Positions 45,229 to 53,801 of a DNA stretch of 64,000 nucleotides are shown one piece after another; within the stretch, counting starts at the first letter, position 1; every line of letters starts with the position of its first letter. The notes beneath the pieces were generated by a model. That model was given only the letters and a program-made list of their open reading frames with translations. It did no database searches and was not told the DNA's origin. The position numbers and the translations under genes are program-made. Source of the DNA: CALABS01 sp050260775 (GTDB lineage: Bacteria > Pseudomonadota > Alphaproteobacteria > Rhodospirillales > Magnetospirillaceae); the NCBI GenBank assembly GCA_050260775.1, contig JBLNCP010000049.1, positions 1-64,000 of the forward strand, read 5' to 3'.

Positions 45229-45777
45229 CTATTTGAACCAGGTGTCGACGAGGCGGGCGATCACTCCCCGGGCCGGCGGCGGCGGGGGCGGCGGCGGTTC
45301 GTCGAGGCGGCGGGTGATCTCGGTCATCAGCGCCTCGGCGCGGACCAGGAACACCTCCATGCCGTCCTGCTGGCGCTTGAGGCTCTCCTGCATCTGCCCG
45401 ATGCGCTGGAGCGCCGACGCCGCCCCCCGCAGCAGGGCGGCCGCCTCGGCGGCGCTGTCCGGCTTGGCGGGCTGCTGAAGCACCACGCGGGCGCCGGTGG
45501 ACGGCGAAATCGCCACCACCTCGGGCTGCATGCCGTCCGGCACCTCCATGGTGAAGGCGTGGGCGCCGTCACCGATCCCGTTGGCGGCCAGATCGGGCCG
45601 CGGGCGGTCGGCCTGCGTGGTCACCGGGCCGCCGGCCAGCTCGACCTCGATGGTCAGGCGCTCGTCGGGATGGAGGCGGTCCCAGGCCCAGCCGTACAGG
45701 GTGGTCCCCTCGACGGCCTCGACGAAGCCCTCGATGCGGTTGGCGGGGGCGTTCAGCTTCTCGATGATCGCGCTCAT
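45229..45777 (-). CDS. Small GWAWD-domain protein with coiled coil
   Basis: Soluble protein of 182 aa not assigned to a known enzyme. The N-terminal half (about 15-85) is a beta-sandwich-like module with the phrase EGTTLYGWAWDRLHPDERL, followed by a strand pattern ending in HAFTMEVP. Related phrases (GIFLTGWLLDPQRRV and GLFVSGWLRDPHDMI) occur in the two large GT2 proteins of the neighbouring operon. A helical coiled coil follows (about 105-155), then a run of eight prolines and a short amphipathic end. It could be an accessory protein of the glycan machinery; no catalytic residues are seen. Confidence 0.65.
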   Translation of the reverse strand: MSAIIEKLNAPANRIEGFVEAVEGTTLYGWAWDRLHPDERLTIEVELAGGPVTTQADRPRPDLAANGIGDGAHAFTMEVPDGMQPEVVAISPSTGARVVLQQPAKPDSAAEAAALLRGAASALQRIGQMQESLKRQQDGMEVFLVRAEALMTEITRRLDEPPPPPPPPARGVIARLVDTWFK

Positions 45778-45788
45778 CTTCGCCCCCC

Positions 45789-46964
45789 TCAGCCGACGCT
45801 GCGCAGGCGGGGCATCTCGCGCCGGGCGCCCATCTTGTGGTCGATGCCGTTCTCGTCGAGGAACAGCATCATGTCGCGGTAGCGGGCGTGGTAGGCGCGG
45901 TTGAAGCGCTCGAACAGGGACTGGTCCCAGTAATCCTCGAGCCGGAATTCCTTGCCCGAGAACACGTCGAACGCGGGGATGCGATAGGTGTCGACGAATT
46001 CGGCGGTGCGGCTGTCGTAGGTGAAGTAGACCGAGGGCACGCCGTTGGCGAGCGCCATCAGGTTGCCGTGCAGGCGGTAGCCGAGCACCAGGTCCTGGGC
46101 GCGCATCAGCGCCTCGTACTCGGCGACCACGTCGGAATAGAACAGCTTGTCGCGGTAGATGCGGATCATCGCGTCGTCGGGGCCGGTGAACCACTTCTCG
46201 TGGGCCAGCTGGGCGAAGGCCTCCTCGCGCTGCTCGGGGGTGCCGAAGACGATCTTCTTTTCCTCGATCTCACCCTGGGCCGAGACCACCACGTCGAAGC
46301 GTTCGGCCAGCTCGACGATCACGTCGTGGTGAAGCTTGAGGTAATGGGCGATGTCGCTGGCATAGGCGCCCGATACCTCGCGGCGCAGGGTGAAGGCGAC
46401 GTCGCGCACCTGGTCGAGCGACGGCAGCTCGACGCGCAGGTCGGGATCGTTGTTGCGGAACAGGGTGGGGCAACCCACCACGCGGGCATTGCGGATGCCC
46501 AGGTCCCACAGTACCTCGGCGGTGAACTCGCCGCGCACGCCCATGGATTCCGAGTGGTCGGCGATCAGGCGCATGACCCGCTTGGTGGTCTCGGACAGCA
46601 CCATCTTGCCGCTGGTCGGGGCCTGGGCGCCGATGCCGAACGCCAGCACCGGGATCTTCAGTTTCTCGAGGACGGCGACCGCGTTCTCCCACTCCATGTC
46701 GGCGTGGATGTAGTTGGAACCGCGCAGGAAGCAGTAGTCGTATTCGGCGTTGTAGCGGTCGATGTCCTCCTGGCGGACCTCGCGGATCCGGACCACATCG
46801 AGGCGGTCAAAATTCAGCAGCTTCAGCGAGGAGTCAAAAACAAAGGCATCGCCGATGTTGTGGTAGTGATTGATGTTCCCTTGAACATCCTTGTAATTGT
46901 ACCAGCGGACGCAGTCGTGGTCGTAGACTTCACCCGACGGGATCATGACAAGAATGTTGGTCAT
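45789..46964 (-). CDS. Polysaccharide pyruvyl transferase family protein
   Basis: Protein of 391 aa with the GT-B-like pyruvyl-transferase fold (CsaB/WcaK family), which adds pyruvate ketals to surface glycans from phosphoenolpyruvate. Typical elements are HNIGDAFVFDSSL near the start, VLAFGIGAQAPTSGKM and the C-terminal GYRLHGNLMALANGVPSV with its conserved Arg and His. The ATG at 46964 has a GAGGG site; a start 39 bp upstream is less likely. It is the first gene of the nucleotide-sugar operon and is divergent from a secreted sialidase-like protein across 89 bp. Confidence 0.85.
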   Translation of the reverse strand: MTNILVMIPSGEVYDHDCVRWYNYKDVQGNINHYHNIGDAFVFDSSLKLLNFDRLDVVRIREVRQEDIDRYNAEYDYCFLRGSNYIHADMEWENAVAVLEKLKIPVLAFGIGAQAPTSGKMVLSETTKRVMRLIADHSESMGVRGEFTAEVLWDLGIRNARVVGCPTLFRNNDPDLRVELPSLDQVRDVAFTLRREVSGAYASDIAHYLKLHHDVIVELAERFDVVVSAQGEIEEKKIVFGTPEQREEAFAQLAHEKWFTGPDDAMIRIYRDKLFYSDVVAEYEALMRAQDLVLGYRLHGNLMALANGVPSVYFTYDSRTAEFVDTYRIPAFDVFSGKEFRLEDYWDQSLFERFNRAYHARYRDMMLFLDENGIDHKMGARREMPRLRSVG

Positions 46965-47053
46965 CAGCGATATGCCCTCTAATCCGTTTTTGTAAGCGCG
47001 CAATAGCGGTGTTCCGCGCGTTCACATTAGTGGCAAAGGGCGGGAGACCGGCC

Positions 47054-48184
47054 GTGGCAAACTTGGTCCATTTGGGGGTGATTTTCGGCCTGCTGGCGGC
47101 GGTGCCGGCGGCAGGCGCGACTTTGGAGGCCCAGGGCTCTCCACAAGTGGTGTTCCGGGCGGTGGCGGACGGGTGCGACGCCCGCGACATCCCCGACGCG
47201 CCGGCCCGCGCCTTCCGGGACTATGCCGGCCGCGTCCACCTCTATGCGCCGCACGACGTCAACCGCGGGCTGGAAGGGACCAGCCTCGACAGCGTCAAGC
47301 CCGATTGCCGGGTGGCCTATCGCGGCGGCGAGAGCGACGACCCCGCCGCCTACGACGACCGGGCGTGGCTGGCCGCCTTCGCCACCGAGGACGGCCGCAC
47401 CGTCTACGCCCTGGTGCACAACGAGTTCCAGGGCCACCGCCGTCCGGCGCTGTGTCCGTCCGGACAGTACATGGCCTGTTGGAACAACTCGGTGACCGAG
47501 GCGGTCTCCACCGATGGCGGCGCCACCTTCCGGCGTCTCGGCGTGGTGGCGACCCTGCCCTGGCGCTACCGCGGCGACCTCGGCCGCCACGTCGGCTACT
47601 TCAACCCCAGCAACATCGTGCACAAGGGAGACGGCTATCTCTATGCCCTGGTGTTCGCCGTCGGCACGGAGACGCAAGGCGGCGGCGCCTGCCTGATCCG
47701 CACCGACCGTCCGGGCGATCCCCGCTCGTGGCGGGCATGGGACGGACAATCCTTTTCGGTGCGCTTCATGGACCCTTACCGCGAGAGCGGCGACCCAGGC
47801 CGCCACGTCTGCGCCCCGGTCGGCAAGGGGGCGTTGACTGCGCCCGTTTCCAGCGTGGTGCGCCATGAGCGGTCGGGCCAATGGATTGCCACCATGGCGG
47901 CGGTGCGCCCGGACGGGATGGGGGTGTTCGTCTCATCCTCGCCCGATCTCATCACCTGGACCAAGCCGGTCCTCGCCCTGCCCCTGACCATCTCGGGCAA
48001 GCAGAAATGCGACGAGGCGGCGGCATGGAACTATCCCTCGCTGATCGACCCCGCCAGCCCCTCCCGCATGTTCGAGACGGTGGGTGACGAAGCCTGGCTC
48101 TACCTGACCCGCTTCAACCTCGCCGACTGCAAACTGGGGATGGATCGGGATCTGGTGCGGGTCCGCGTGAGGGTGGCGCCGTAG
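47054..48184 (+). CDS. Exported sialidase/glycosidase-like beta-propeller protein
   Basis: Protein of about 376 aa. A GTG start at 47054 behind GGGAGAC gives a signal peptide (LGVIFGLLAAVPAAGA). The body has the features of the sialidase/GH43-like propeller superfamily: an Asp-box (STDGGATF) and a weaker second repeat (SSSPDLITW). Paired cysteines suggest disulfides. The catalytic Tyr and Arg triad of true sialidases cannot be placed with certainty, so the substrate is unknown. It sits between two minus-strand glycan operons and could trim or bind the same polysaccharide. It converges on the GT4 gene with a 37-bp gap. Confidence 0.65.
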   Translation: MANLVHLGVIFGLLAAVPAAGATLEAQGSPQVVFRAVADGCDARDIPDAPARAFRDYAGRVHLYAPHDVNRGLEGTSLDSVKPDCRVAYRGGESDDPAAYDDRAWLAAFATEDGRTVYALVHNEFQGHRRPALCPSGQYMACWNNSVTEAVSTDGGATFRRLGVVATLPWRYRGDLGRHVGYFNPSNIVHKGDGYLYALVFAVGTETQGGGACLIRTDRPGDPRSWRAWDGQSFSVRFMDPYRESGDPGRHVCAPVGKGALTAPVSSVVRHERSGQWIATMAAVRPDGMGVFVSSSPDLITWTKPVLALPLTISGKQKCDEAAAWNYPSLIDPASPSRMFETVGDEAWLYLTRFNLADCKLGMDRDLVRVRVRVAP

Positions 48185-48221
48185 CTCTTTCGCGCAGAAA
48201 GCCTGCGCCCCGGCTGACCGG

Positions 48222-49418
48222 TCAGTTCCCGCGCAGCAGAGTCATGTGGCGGGGGAGCAGGCGATCGAGTGAGAACCGCTCGACGGCGACCTTGCGGGCG
48301 TTTCCGCGCAGGTGGGCGGCAAGCGCGGCATCGTCGAGAATGTGCGCGACCTTGCCGGCGATCTCCTCGGGCGAGAAGAAGTCGGCCAGCAGGCCGGTCA
48401 CCCCGTCTTCCAGCACCTCCCGCACCGGCTCGCTGTCCGACCCCACCACGGCGCAGCCGCAGGCCAGGGCGTCGAGCAGCGACCATGACAGCACGAAGGG
48501 GGCGGTAAGATAGACATGGGCCGAGGACAGGGCGAGCAGGTCGCGGTACGACGCCGCCGGCAGGGTGCCGACGAAGTGCAGGCGGCTCCGGTCCATTTCG
48601 GGAAGCTCGGCGAGCATGCGGCGTTTCCAGCTGTCGCCATCGGGCAGGCGCTCGCCGTAATACACCTGGTCTTCGCCGGCGATCACCACATGCAGGCCGG
48701 GGCGCTCGGCCAGCAGCAGCGCCGCGGCGCGCATGAACTGGGGAAAGCCGCGATAGGGCTCCATGCCGCGGGTGGCGTAGGTGACGACCTGGTCGGCGGC
48801 GGACAGATCGCAGCCGGGGATGGCCGGCCGGGCCGGCTGCGGGCGGAAGAACCCGGTGTCGACGCCGTCATGCAGGACGGTGAGGAGCGGCCGCAGCTTG
48901 GCCGGAAAGCGGTCCCGCTGGAAGCGGGTCGGGGTCAGGGCGACGTCGGCCTGGGCCAGGTCCATCAGCAAGGCGGCATTGCGGGTGGCGAGGCGGCAGC
49001 GGTCGTCGTCGCTGAGTTGGTGGCCAAGGAATTGCGTGTCGCTGGCGTCGCCGCCGTAGAACCACTCGAAGTAGCCGACATGCCGGGCGGCGGGAAACAG
49101 CTCGCGGGCATAGAGGCCCGGTCCCCACCCGGCATGGGCGCAGACCACGTCGGGGGCGAACCCTTCAGCCTTCAGGCGCTGACCGAGCCGCCACACCGCC
49201 TGGCCGGTCAGCACCGCGCCTTCCATCCAGCGCAGGTAGGGATGGCAATCATTCCGCACCGCACGGGCCGAGGCGTAGGTTTCCACCCGCACGCCCGGCA
49301 GGGAGCCTTCCGCCCGGTGGGTGGCGAACACCACCTGGTTGGCGGGATCCCGGGCCAGGGCCGCCGCAAGGTGGCGGTACTGACCCGGGAACGCGTTGTG
49401 CAGGAACAGGACCCTCAT
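48222..49418 (-). CDS. GT4-family glycosyltransferase
   Basis: GT-B enzyme of 398 aa. The N-terminal domain opens with VLFLHNAFPGQYRHLAAAL. The second domain has VTYATRGMEPYRGFPQFMRA, VVIAGEDQVYYGE and the donor-site region LSWSLLDALACGCAVVGSD, with the Glu of SEPVREVLEDG. This is the pattern of GT4 enzymes using nucleotide-activated sugars. It is the last gene of the eight-gene operon, 8 bp after the type I secretion membrane-fusion gene. The sugar and acceptor are unknown. Confidence 0.88.
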   Translation of the reverse strand: MRVLFLHNAFPGQYRHLAAALARDPANQVVFATHRAEGSLPGVRVETYASARAVRNDCHPYLRWMEGAVLTGQAVWRLGQRLKAEGFAPDVVCAHAGWGPGLYARELFPAARHVGYFEWFYGGDASDTQFLGHQLSDDDRCRLATRNAALLMDLAQADVALTPTRFQRDRFPAKLRPLLTVLHDGVDTGFFRPQPARPAIPGCDLSAADQVVTYATRGMEPYRGFPQFMRAAALLLAERPGLHVVIAGEDQVYYGERLPDGDSWKRRMLAELPEMDRSRLHFVGTLPAASYRDLLALSSAHVYLTAPFVLSWSLLDALACGCAVVGSDSEPVREVLEDGVTGLLADFFSPEEIAGKVAHILDDAALAAHLRGNARKVAVERFSLDRLLPRHMTLLRGN

Positions 49419-49426
49419 GGGCGCGG

Positions 49427-50761
49427 TCAGTCCTCGCGGAAGGCCCGCCGCATGCTGTCGGTGATGGGCGACAGCAGGTAGTCGACGGCTTTGCGGGCAC
49501 CGGTGACCATGAAGACCTCGGCCGGCATGCCGGGGGTGATCTCGACCCCGTGGATCTCTGCCAGCGACGCGCCATCCAGCTTGATCTGGGCGGTGAAATA
49601 GGCCTCGCCGGTCCGCGCGTCGGTCAGCTTGTCGGCCGCCACCTGCACGACCGTCCCGTCGATCATCGGCACCTTCTTGGCCTTGAAGGCGGTCAGGCGC
49701 ACATGGGCCGGCAGGCCGGCGCGCACCACGTCGATATCGAGCGGATTGACCCTGGCCTCGACGATCAGTGAATCGTCGACCGGAACGAGGTCCATCAGCG
49801 GCTGTCCGGCGGTCACCACGCCGCCGGTGGTGAACACCTTCAGGTCGACGACCTTGCCGTCCTGGGGCGCGGTGATGACGGTGCGGCCGCGCACGTCGCT
49901 GGCGGCGCGCAGGCGGTCGGACAGTTCGGCGACGGTGGTCTGCGTGTCCTGCAGCTCCTTGGCGACGTCGGCGGTCCAGGTGCTCTCGAAATTGGCCGCG
50001 TCGAGGTGGATGGCGGCCCGCTCCTGTTCGACGCGGGCGATGCCGGCCGCCAATTCACCGCGGTGGCCCCTGAGGTTGGCCGCGTCGGCCTGCAGCCCCA
50101 GCAGGCGCGGCTTGCGTTCGTAGCCCTTGCGGTACAGCGTCTCGACGCCCCGCAATTCCTCCTGCTTGTAGGCCAGGGTCTGGTCGGTGGCGGTCAGCTG
50201 GGCCTTCAGCGCCGCCTCTTCCTCGGTCTTCTGCTTGAGCTGGCGGGCCCGGATGTCCAATTGGGCTTGGCGGCTTTCGGCGCGGGTGCGGAACAGGTTC
50301 TCCTGGGTGCGGATGATCTCGGCGAGGGCCGGCTCGTCGGCGCGGCTCTGGAGCTCGGGCGGGAAGGCCAGCGGCTGGCCGGCCTGTTCGGCCCGCAGCC
50401 GGGCCTGGCGGGCCAGCGCCGCCCAGTATTGGCTCTGGACCTGGCCGAGCGTCGCGTCGGCCTGCACCTGGTCGAGGATGACCAGGGGCTGGCCCGCCTT
50501 GACGGTATCGCCCTCCCTGACCTTGATGTCGCGGACGATGCCGCCTTCCAGGTGCTGGATGGTCTTGCGGTGGCTGTCGACGATGACCGCGCCGGGAGCG
50601 ACGGCGGCGCTGTCCAATGGGGCGGCGAACAGCCAAATCGCGAAGCTGCCGAAGGCCAGCGCCACGGTGGCGAGGCCGGCGACGACCGGCCGGCGCAGCG
50701 ACGGCTCGGGCTCTTCGGCCGGCAGCGGCCGGGCGACGATGGTGGTCAGCGAAGTGCTCAT
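49427..50761 (-). CDS. Type I secretion membrane-fusion protein (HlyD/PrtE family)
   Basis: Periplasmic adaptor of 444 aa. One N-terminal membrane helix (about 25-48) is followed by a lipoyl half-motif (KTIQHLEGGIVRDIKVREGD), a long coiled coil (about 110-290), the second lipoyl half (GRTVITAPQDGKVVDL) and the beta-barrel domain ending in VEITPGMPAEVFMVTG. It links the ABC transporter to an outer-membrane TolC-like channel; no such channel gene is in this window. It starts 1 bp after the ABC gene stop. Its likely cargo is the RTX protein encoded upstream. Confidence 0.93.
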   Translation of the reverse strand: MSTSLTTIVARPLPAEEPEPSLRRPVVAGLATVALAFGSFAIWLFAAPLDSAAVAPGAVIVDSHRKTIQHLEGGIVRDIKVREGDTVKAGQPLVILDQVQADATLGQVQSQYWAALARQARLRAEQAGQPLAFPPELQSRADEPALAEIIRTQENLFRTRAESRQAQLDIRARQLKQKTEEEAALKAQLTATDQTLAYKQEELRGVETLYRKGYERKPRLLGLQADAANLRGHRGELAAGIARVEQERAAIHLDAANFESTWTADVAKELQDTQTTVAELSDRLRAASDVRGRTVITAPQDGKVVDLKVFTTGGVVTAGQPLMDLVPVDDSLIVEARVNPLDIDVVRAGLPAHVRLTAFKAKKVPMIDGTVVQVAADKLTDARTGEAYFTAQIKLDGASLAEIHGVEITPGMPAEVFMVTGARKAVDYLLSPITDSMRRAFRED

Positions 50762-50762
50762 G

Positions 50763-52490
50763 TCAGGCCTGTCCCGCGCGGATCATGCGCGTCTGGGGTG
50801 GGGCGATGGTGGAGACGCTCGATCCCGCCATCGCTTGCATGATCTCGGCTGCCGGGCCGAAGCGCTCGACCATGCCGTCGCGCAGCACCAGCAGCTTGTC
50901 GACCGCCGCCATCACCGACGGCCGGTGGGCGGTAATGATGACCGTCGCCCCCCAGGCCTTGGCGGCGCGCATGGCGTCGACCAGGGCGCGCTCGCCGGCG
51001 GCGTCGAGGTTCGAGTTCGGCTCGTCCATGACCACCAGGCGCGGCATGCCGAACAGGGCGCGGGCCAGCGCGATCCGCTGGCGCTGTCCGCCCGACAGCG
51101 CGAAGCCGCCTTCGCCGATCGGCGTGTCGTAGCCGCGTGGCAGCCTTCCGATCAGGTCGTGCACGTCGGCCAACTTGGCGGCGGCCACCACGTCCTTGGG
51201 ATCGGCATCCTGCATGCGGGCGATGTTCTCGCGCACCGTGCCGTCGAACAGCGACACGCTTTGCGGCAGGTAGCCGACGTATTGGCCGAAATCATCGCGG
51301 TTCCACAGGAAGACGTTGTTGCCGTCCAGGAAGGCGCCGCCGGCGGTCGGCTCCCACACGCCGACCAGCATGCGCACCAGGCTGGACTTGCCGGCGCCCG
51401 ACGGGCCGATGATGCCCAGGATCTCCCCGGGTTCCAGCGCGAACGACACGCCCTTGAGCACCGGCTTGTCGGCCCCGGGGGGCAGGAAGCCCAGCCCGTC
51501 AACGGTCAGGCGGCCGGTGGGTTCGGGCAGGATCATGTCCTGGCGCCGGCTGGGGGCGTTGCTCAGCATCTCGCGCACCCGCTTCCAGGCGGCGAGTGCG
51601 AACACCCATTGCCGCCAGCCGTCGATGAGCTGCTCGAACGGCTGCAGGGTCCGTCCCATCAGGATCGAGGCGGCGACCAGCGATCCCGGGGAAGCCGAGC
51701 GGTCAAGCACCAGCACCACGCCGGTGCCGATGATGGCGATCTGCACCGCCAGACGGAACGACCGCGTGACCGCCGACAGGGTCTTGGCGCGCCCCGATCC
51801 GCGGTCGAGCATCTTGAGCGCGCTCGCCTGGGCCACGCGCCAGCGCGCGGTTAGCGTCGACAGCATGCCCATGCCCTCGATGACCTCGGCATGGCGCAGG
51901 GCCATGCCGACCATCGTGAATGAGCGGGCCAGCTCGGAATTGGCCTCGGCCAGCGGCTTGCGCGTGGTCACTTCCATCAGATAGGCCAACCCGATCAGGA
52001 CGGTGGCCGCCGCCAGGGCGATCCAGCCGTAGACGGGATGCATCAGGAACAGGACCGCCAGGAACAGGGGCGTCCACGCGATGTCGAGCGGGACGCCGAT
52101 GGCCGAGCCGGTGACGAACAGGCGCAGGTCGTTGACGTCGCGGGTGACCTGGGCGCTTTGCGGCGTGCCGCTGCGCAGCGATTCCGCGACGGCGGCCTCC
52201 AGCGCCGGGGCCGACAGCCGCCGCGACAGGCTGATGCCGAGCACCGTGAAGATACGGGTGCGGATGACGTCGAGGACGCCCATCAGGACGATGCCGGCGA
52301 GCGTCAGCAGCGTCAGCATGATCAGCGTGTCGATGCTGCGGCTGTTGAGCACCCGGTCGTAGACCTGCAGGGTGTACATGGGAAGCGCCAGCTGCAGCAC
52401 GTTGACGAAGCAGCTGAACAGGCCGGCGAACAGCAGCCCGGCGATGGAACGCCGGACTGTGGTCGCCAGCACTTCGGCGGCGGGGGTCAT
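50763..52490 (-). CDS. Type I secretion ABC transporter (PrtD/LapB-like)
   Basis: Fused permease-ATPase of 575 aa. Six membrane helices occupy about 15-300. The ATPase has Walker A GPSGAGKSS, signature LSGGQRQR, Walker B LVVMDEPNSNLD and the H-loop TAHRP. There is no N-terminal C39 peptidase-like domain, so it is of the PrtD type that exports proteins with an uncleaved C-terminal signal. It lies directly before the membrane-fusion gene and 7 bp after a GT4 gene. The small RTX protein at the head of the operon is the obvious substrate. Confidence 0.94.
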   Translation of the reverse strand: MTPAAEVLATTVRRSIAGLLFAGLFSCFVNVLQLALPMYTLQVYDRVLNSRSIDTLIMLTLLTLAGIVLMGVLDVIRTRIFTVLGISLSRRLSAPALEAAVAESLRSGTPQSAQVTRDVNDLRLFVTGSAIGVPLDIAWTPLFLAVLFLMHPVYGWIALAAATVLIGLAYLMEVTTRKPLAEANSELARSFTMVGMALRHAEVIEGMGMLSTLTARWRVAQASALKMLDRGSGRAKTLSAVTRSFRLAVQIAIIGTGVVLVLDRSASPGSLVAASILMGRTLQPFEQLIDGWRQWVFALAAWKRVREMLSNAPSRRQDMILPEPTGRLTVDGLGFLPPGADKPVLKGVSFALEPGEILGIIGPSGAGKSSLVRMLVGVWEPTAGGAFLDGNNVFLWNRDDFGQYVGYLPQSVSLFDGTVRENIARMQDADPKDVVAAAKLADVHDLIGRLPRGYDTPIGEGGFALSGGQRQRIALARALFGMPRLVVMDEPNSNLDAAGERALVDAMRAAKAWGATVIITAHRPSVMAAVDKLLVLRDGMVERFGPAAEIMQAMAGSSVSTIAPPQTRMIRAGQA

Positions 52491-52497
52491 GGCGCCC

Positions 52498-53784
52498 TCA
52501 GCCGTTGGCGGCCATGGGCATGGGCGCGCGGGCCCGTACCAGCTTGCGGTAGAGTTGGGTGTGCAGGCGGGCGCAATCCTCGAAGCCCAGCGGCCGGCGG
52601 ATCTTGGCGCGCAGCTTGTCCCACAGCTGGGGCTCGCTGAGGGTCTGGGTGAAGCGGTCCACCAGATCCTCGACGCTGCCGACGCGGAAATGTAGGCCGT
52701 CGACGCCGTTGCGCACCTTTTCGGCCATGCCGCCGATGTTGCTGCAGATGATCGGGCGGCCGTGGGCGAACGCCTCCTGGATCACCAGCGGCGAGTTCTC
52801 CCACCAGATGGACGGGACGATGACGTAGTCGATGTCCTTCATCAGGGTGGCGATCTCGGGAGCGCGATAGGGGCCGTAGAAGCGGGCCCGCCGGCCGGCC
52901 CGGTCCATTAGCGCCTTGAATTCGGTCTGGAACTCCTGCGGCTGGTTCTCCAGGTTGCCGCCAAAGAAGGCGACCGAGCTGTCCTCGCCCCACACGTCGT
53001 CGGGAACGCGGGTGATGGCGTCGAGCAGCACCTGCACGCCCTTGAAGCGGGTGACCTGGCCGAAATAGGCGAAGCGGTTGCGGCGGCCGCCCTTGGGCAG
53101 CGGCCGCGGCGGCGCGATCTCGTTGAGCACCAGGCCGTTCTCGATGAAGGAGCACTTCTCACGCGGCAGGCCCCAATCGACGAAGCGCTCGATCAGGAAC
53201 TGGCTGGGCGACACGAAGTGGTCGACCATGTCGAAGAAGGTCTTGAGGAACAGCTCGCGCTTCATGAACTCGGCGGCGGCGATCTGCGGGAAGCACATGG
53301 CGCATTCGGCCGGCGACGAGCGCGTGCACAGCGTGGCCTTGCCGCCGGTCTTCACCATCTGGCCGTGGTGGTGGCAGATGGCCAAGTACTCGTGCAGCGT
53401 CACCACGATGGCGATGTCGGGGAAGTGCTTGCGGATGGCGAACACCGTCTCGACGCCGAGGCCGAGGAAGTGGTGGAAGTGCACCACGTCGGGGCGCACG
53501 TCGGCCACGTAGCGGACGAAGTCCTGCTCCAGGGTCTCCAGGTTGCGGTTCGACAGCCGGAAATGGTCGTAGTCGTTGGCCCAGAACAGGGCTTCGCGCT
53601 CTTTCTGGCGCAGCGACATCAGGGCGGTGCCGCGATGGCGGGCCACCGGCGGGCCGACGCGCGCCAGATAATGGCTCTCGGTGTCCGGGATGGCGTTGAG
53701 ACCGAGGTGGAGGTTGTAGGACGCCACTTCGGCGCCGCCGATGGAGAAGGAGGGATGGCCGTGGGAGACGACGAGAACGCGCAT
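52498..53784 (-). CDS. GT4-family glycosyltransferase, copy B of a tandem pair
   Basis: GT-B enzyme of 428 aa. It opens with VLVVSHGHPSFSIGGAEVA (donor-binding GG loop). A cysteine cluster follows the first domain (LCTRSSPAECAMCFP, three cysteines). The second domain has FAYFGQVTRFKGVQVLLDAI and the conserved WWENSPLVIQEAF segment with its catalytic Glu. It is clearly paralogous to the gene at 56004-57278, sharing HFHH, ICxxHGQMVK, the Cys cluster and WWEN motifs. It lies 17 bp after the GT2 gene and 7 bp before the ABC transporter gene. Its sugar is unknown. Confidence 0.88.
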   Translation of the reverse strand: MRVLVVSHGHPSFSIGGAEVASYNLHLGLNAIPDTESHYLARVGPPVARHRGTALMSLRQKEREALFWANDYDHFRLSNRNLETLEQDFVRYVADVRPDVVHFHHFLGLGVETVFAIRKHFPDIAIVVTLHEYLAICHHHGQMVKTGGKATLCTRSSPAECAMCFPQIAAAEFMKRELFLKTFFDMVDHFVSPSQFLIERFVDWGLPREKCSFIENGLVLNEIAPPRPLPKGGRRNRFAYFGQVTRFKGVQVLLDAITRVPDDVWGEDSSVAFFGGNLENQPQEFQTEFKALMDRAGRRARFYGPYRAPEIATLMKDIDYVIVPSIWWENSPLVIQEAFAHGRPIICSNIGGMAEKVRNGVDGLHFRVGSVEDLVDRFTQTLSEPQLWDKLRAKIRRPLGFEDCARLHTQLYRKLVRARAPMPMAANG

Positions 53785-53801
53785 CGTTCGAGCTTTCCTG
53801 T

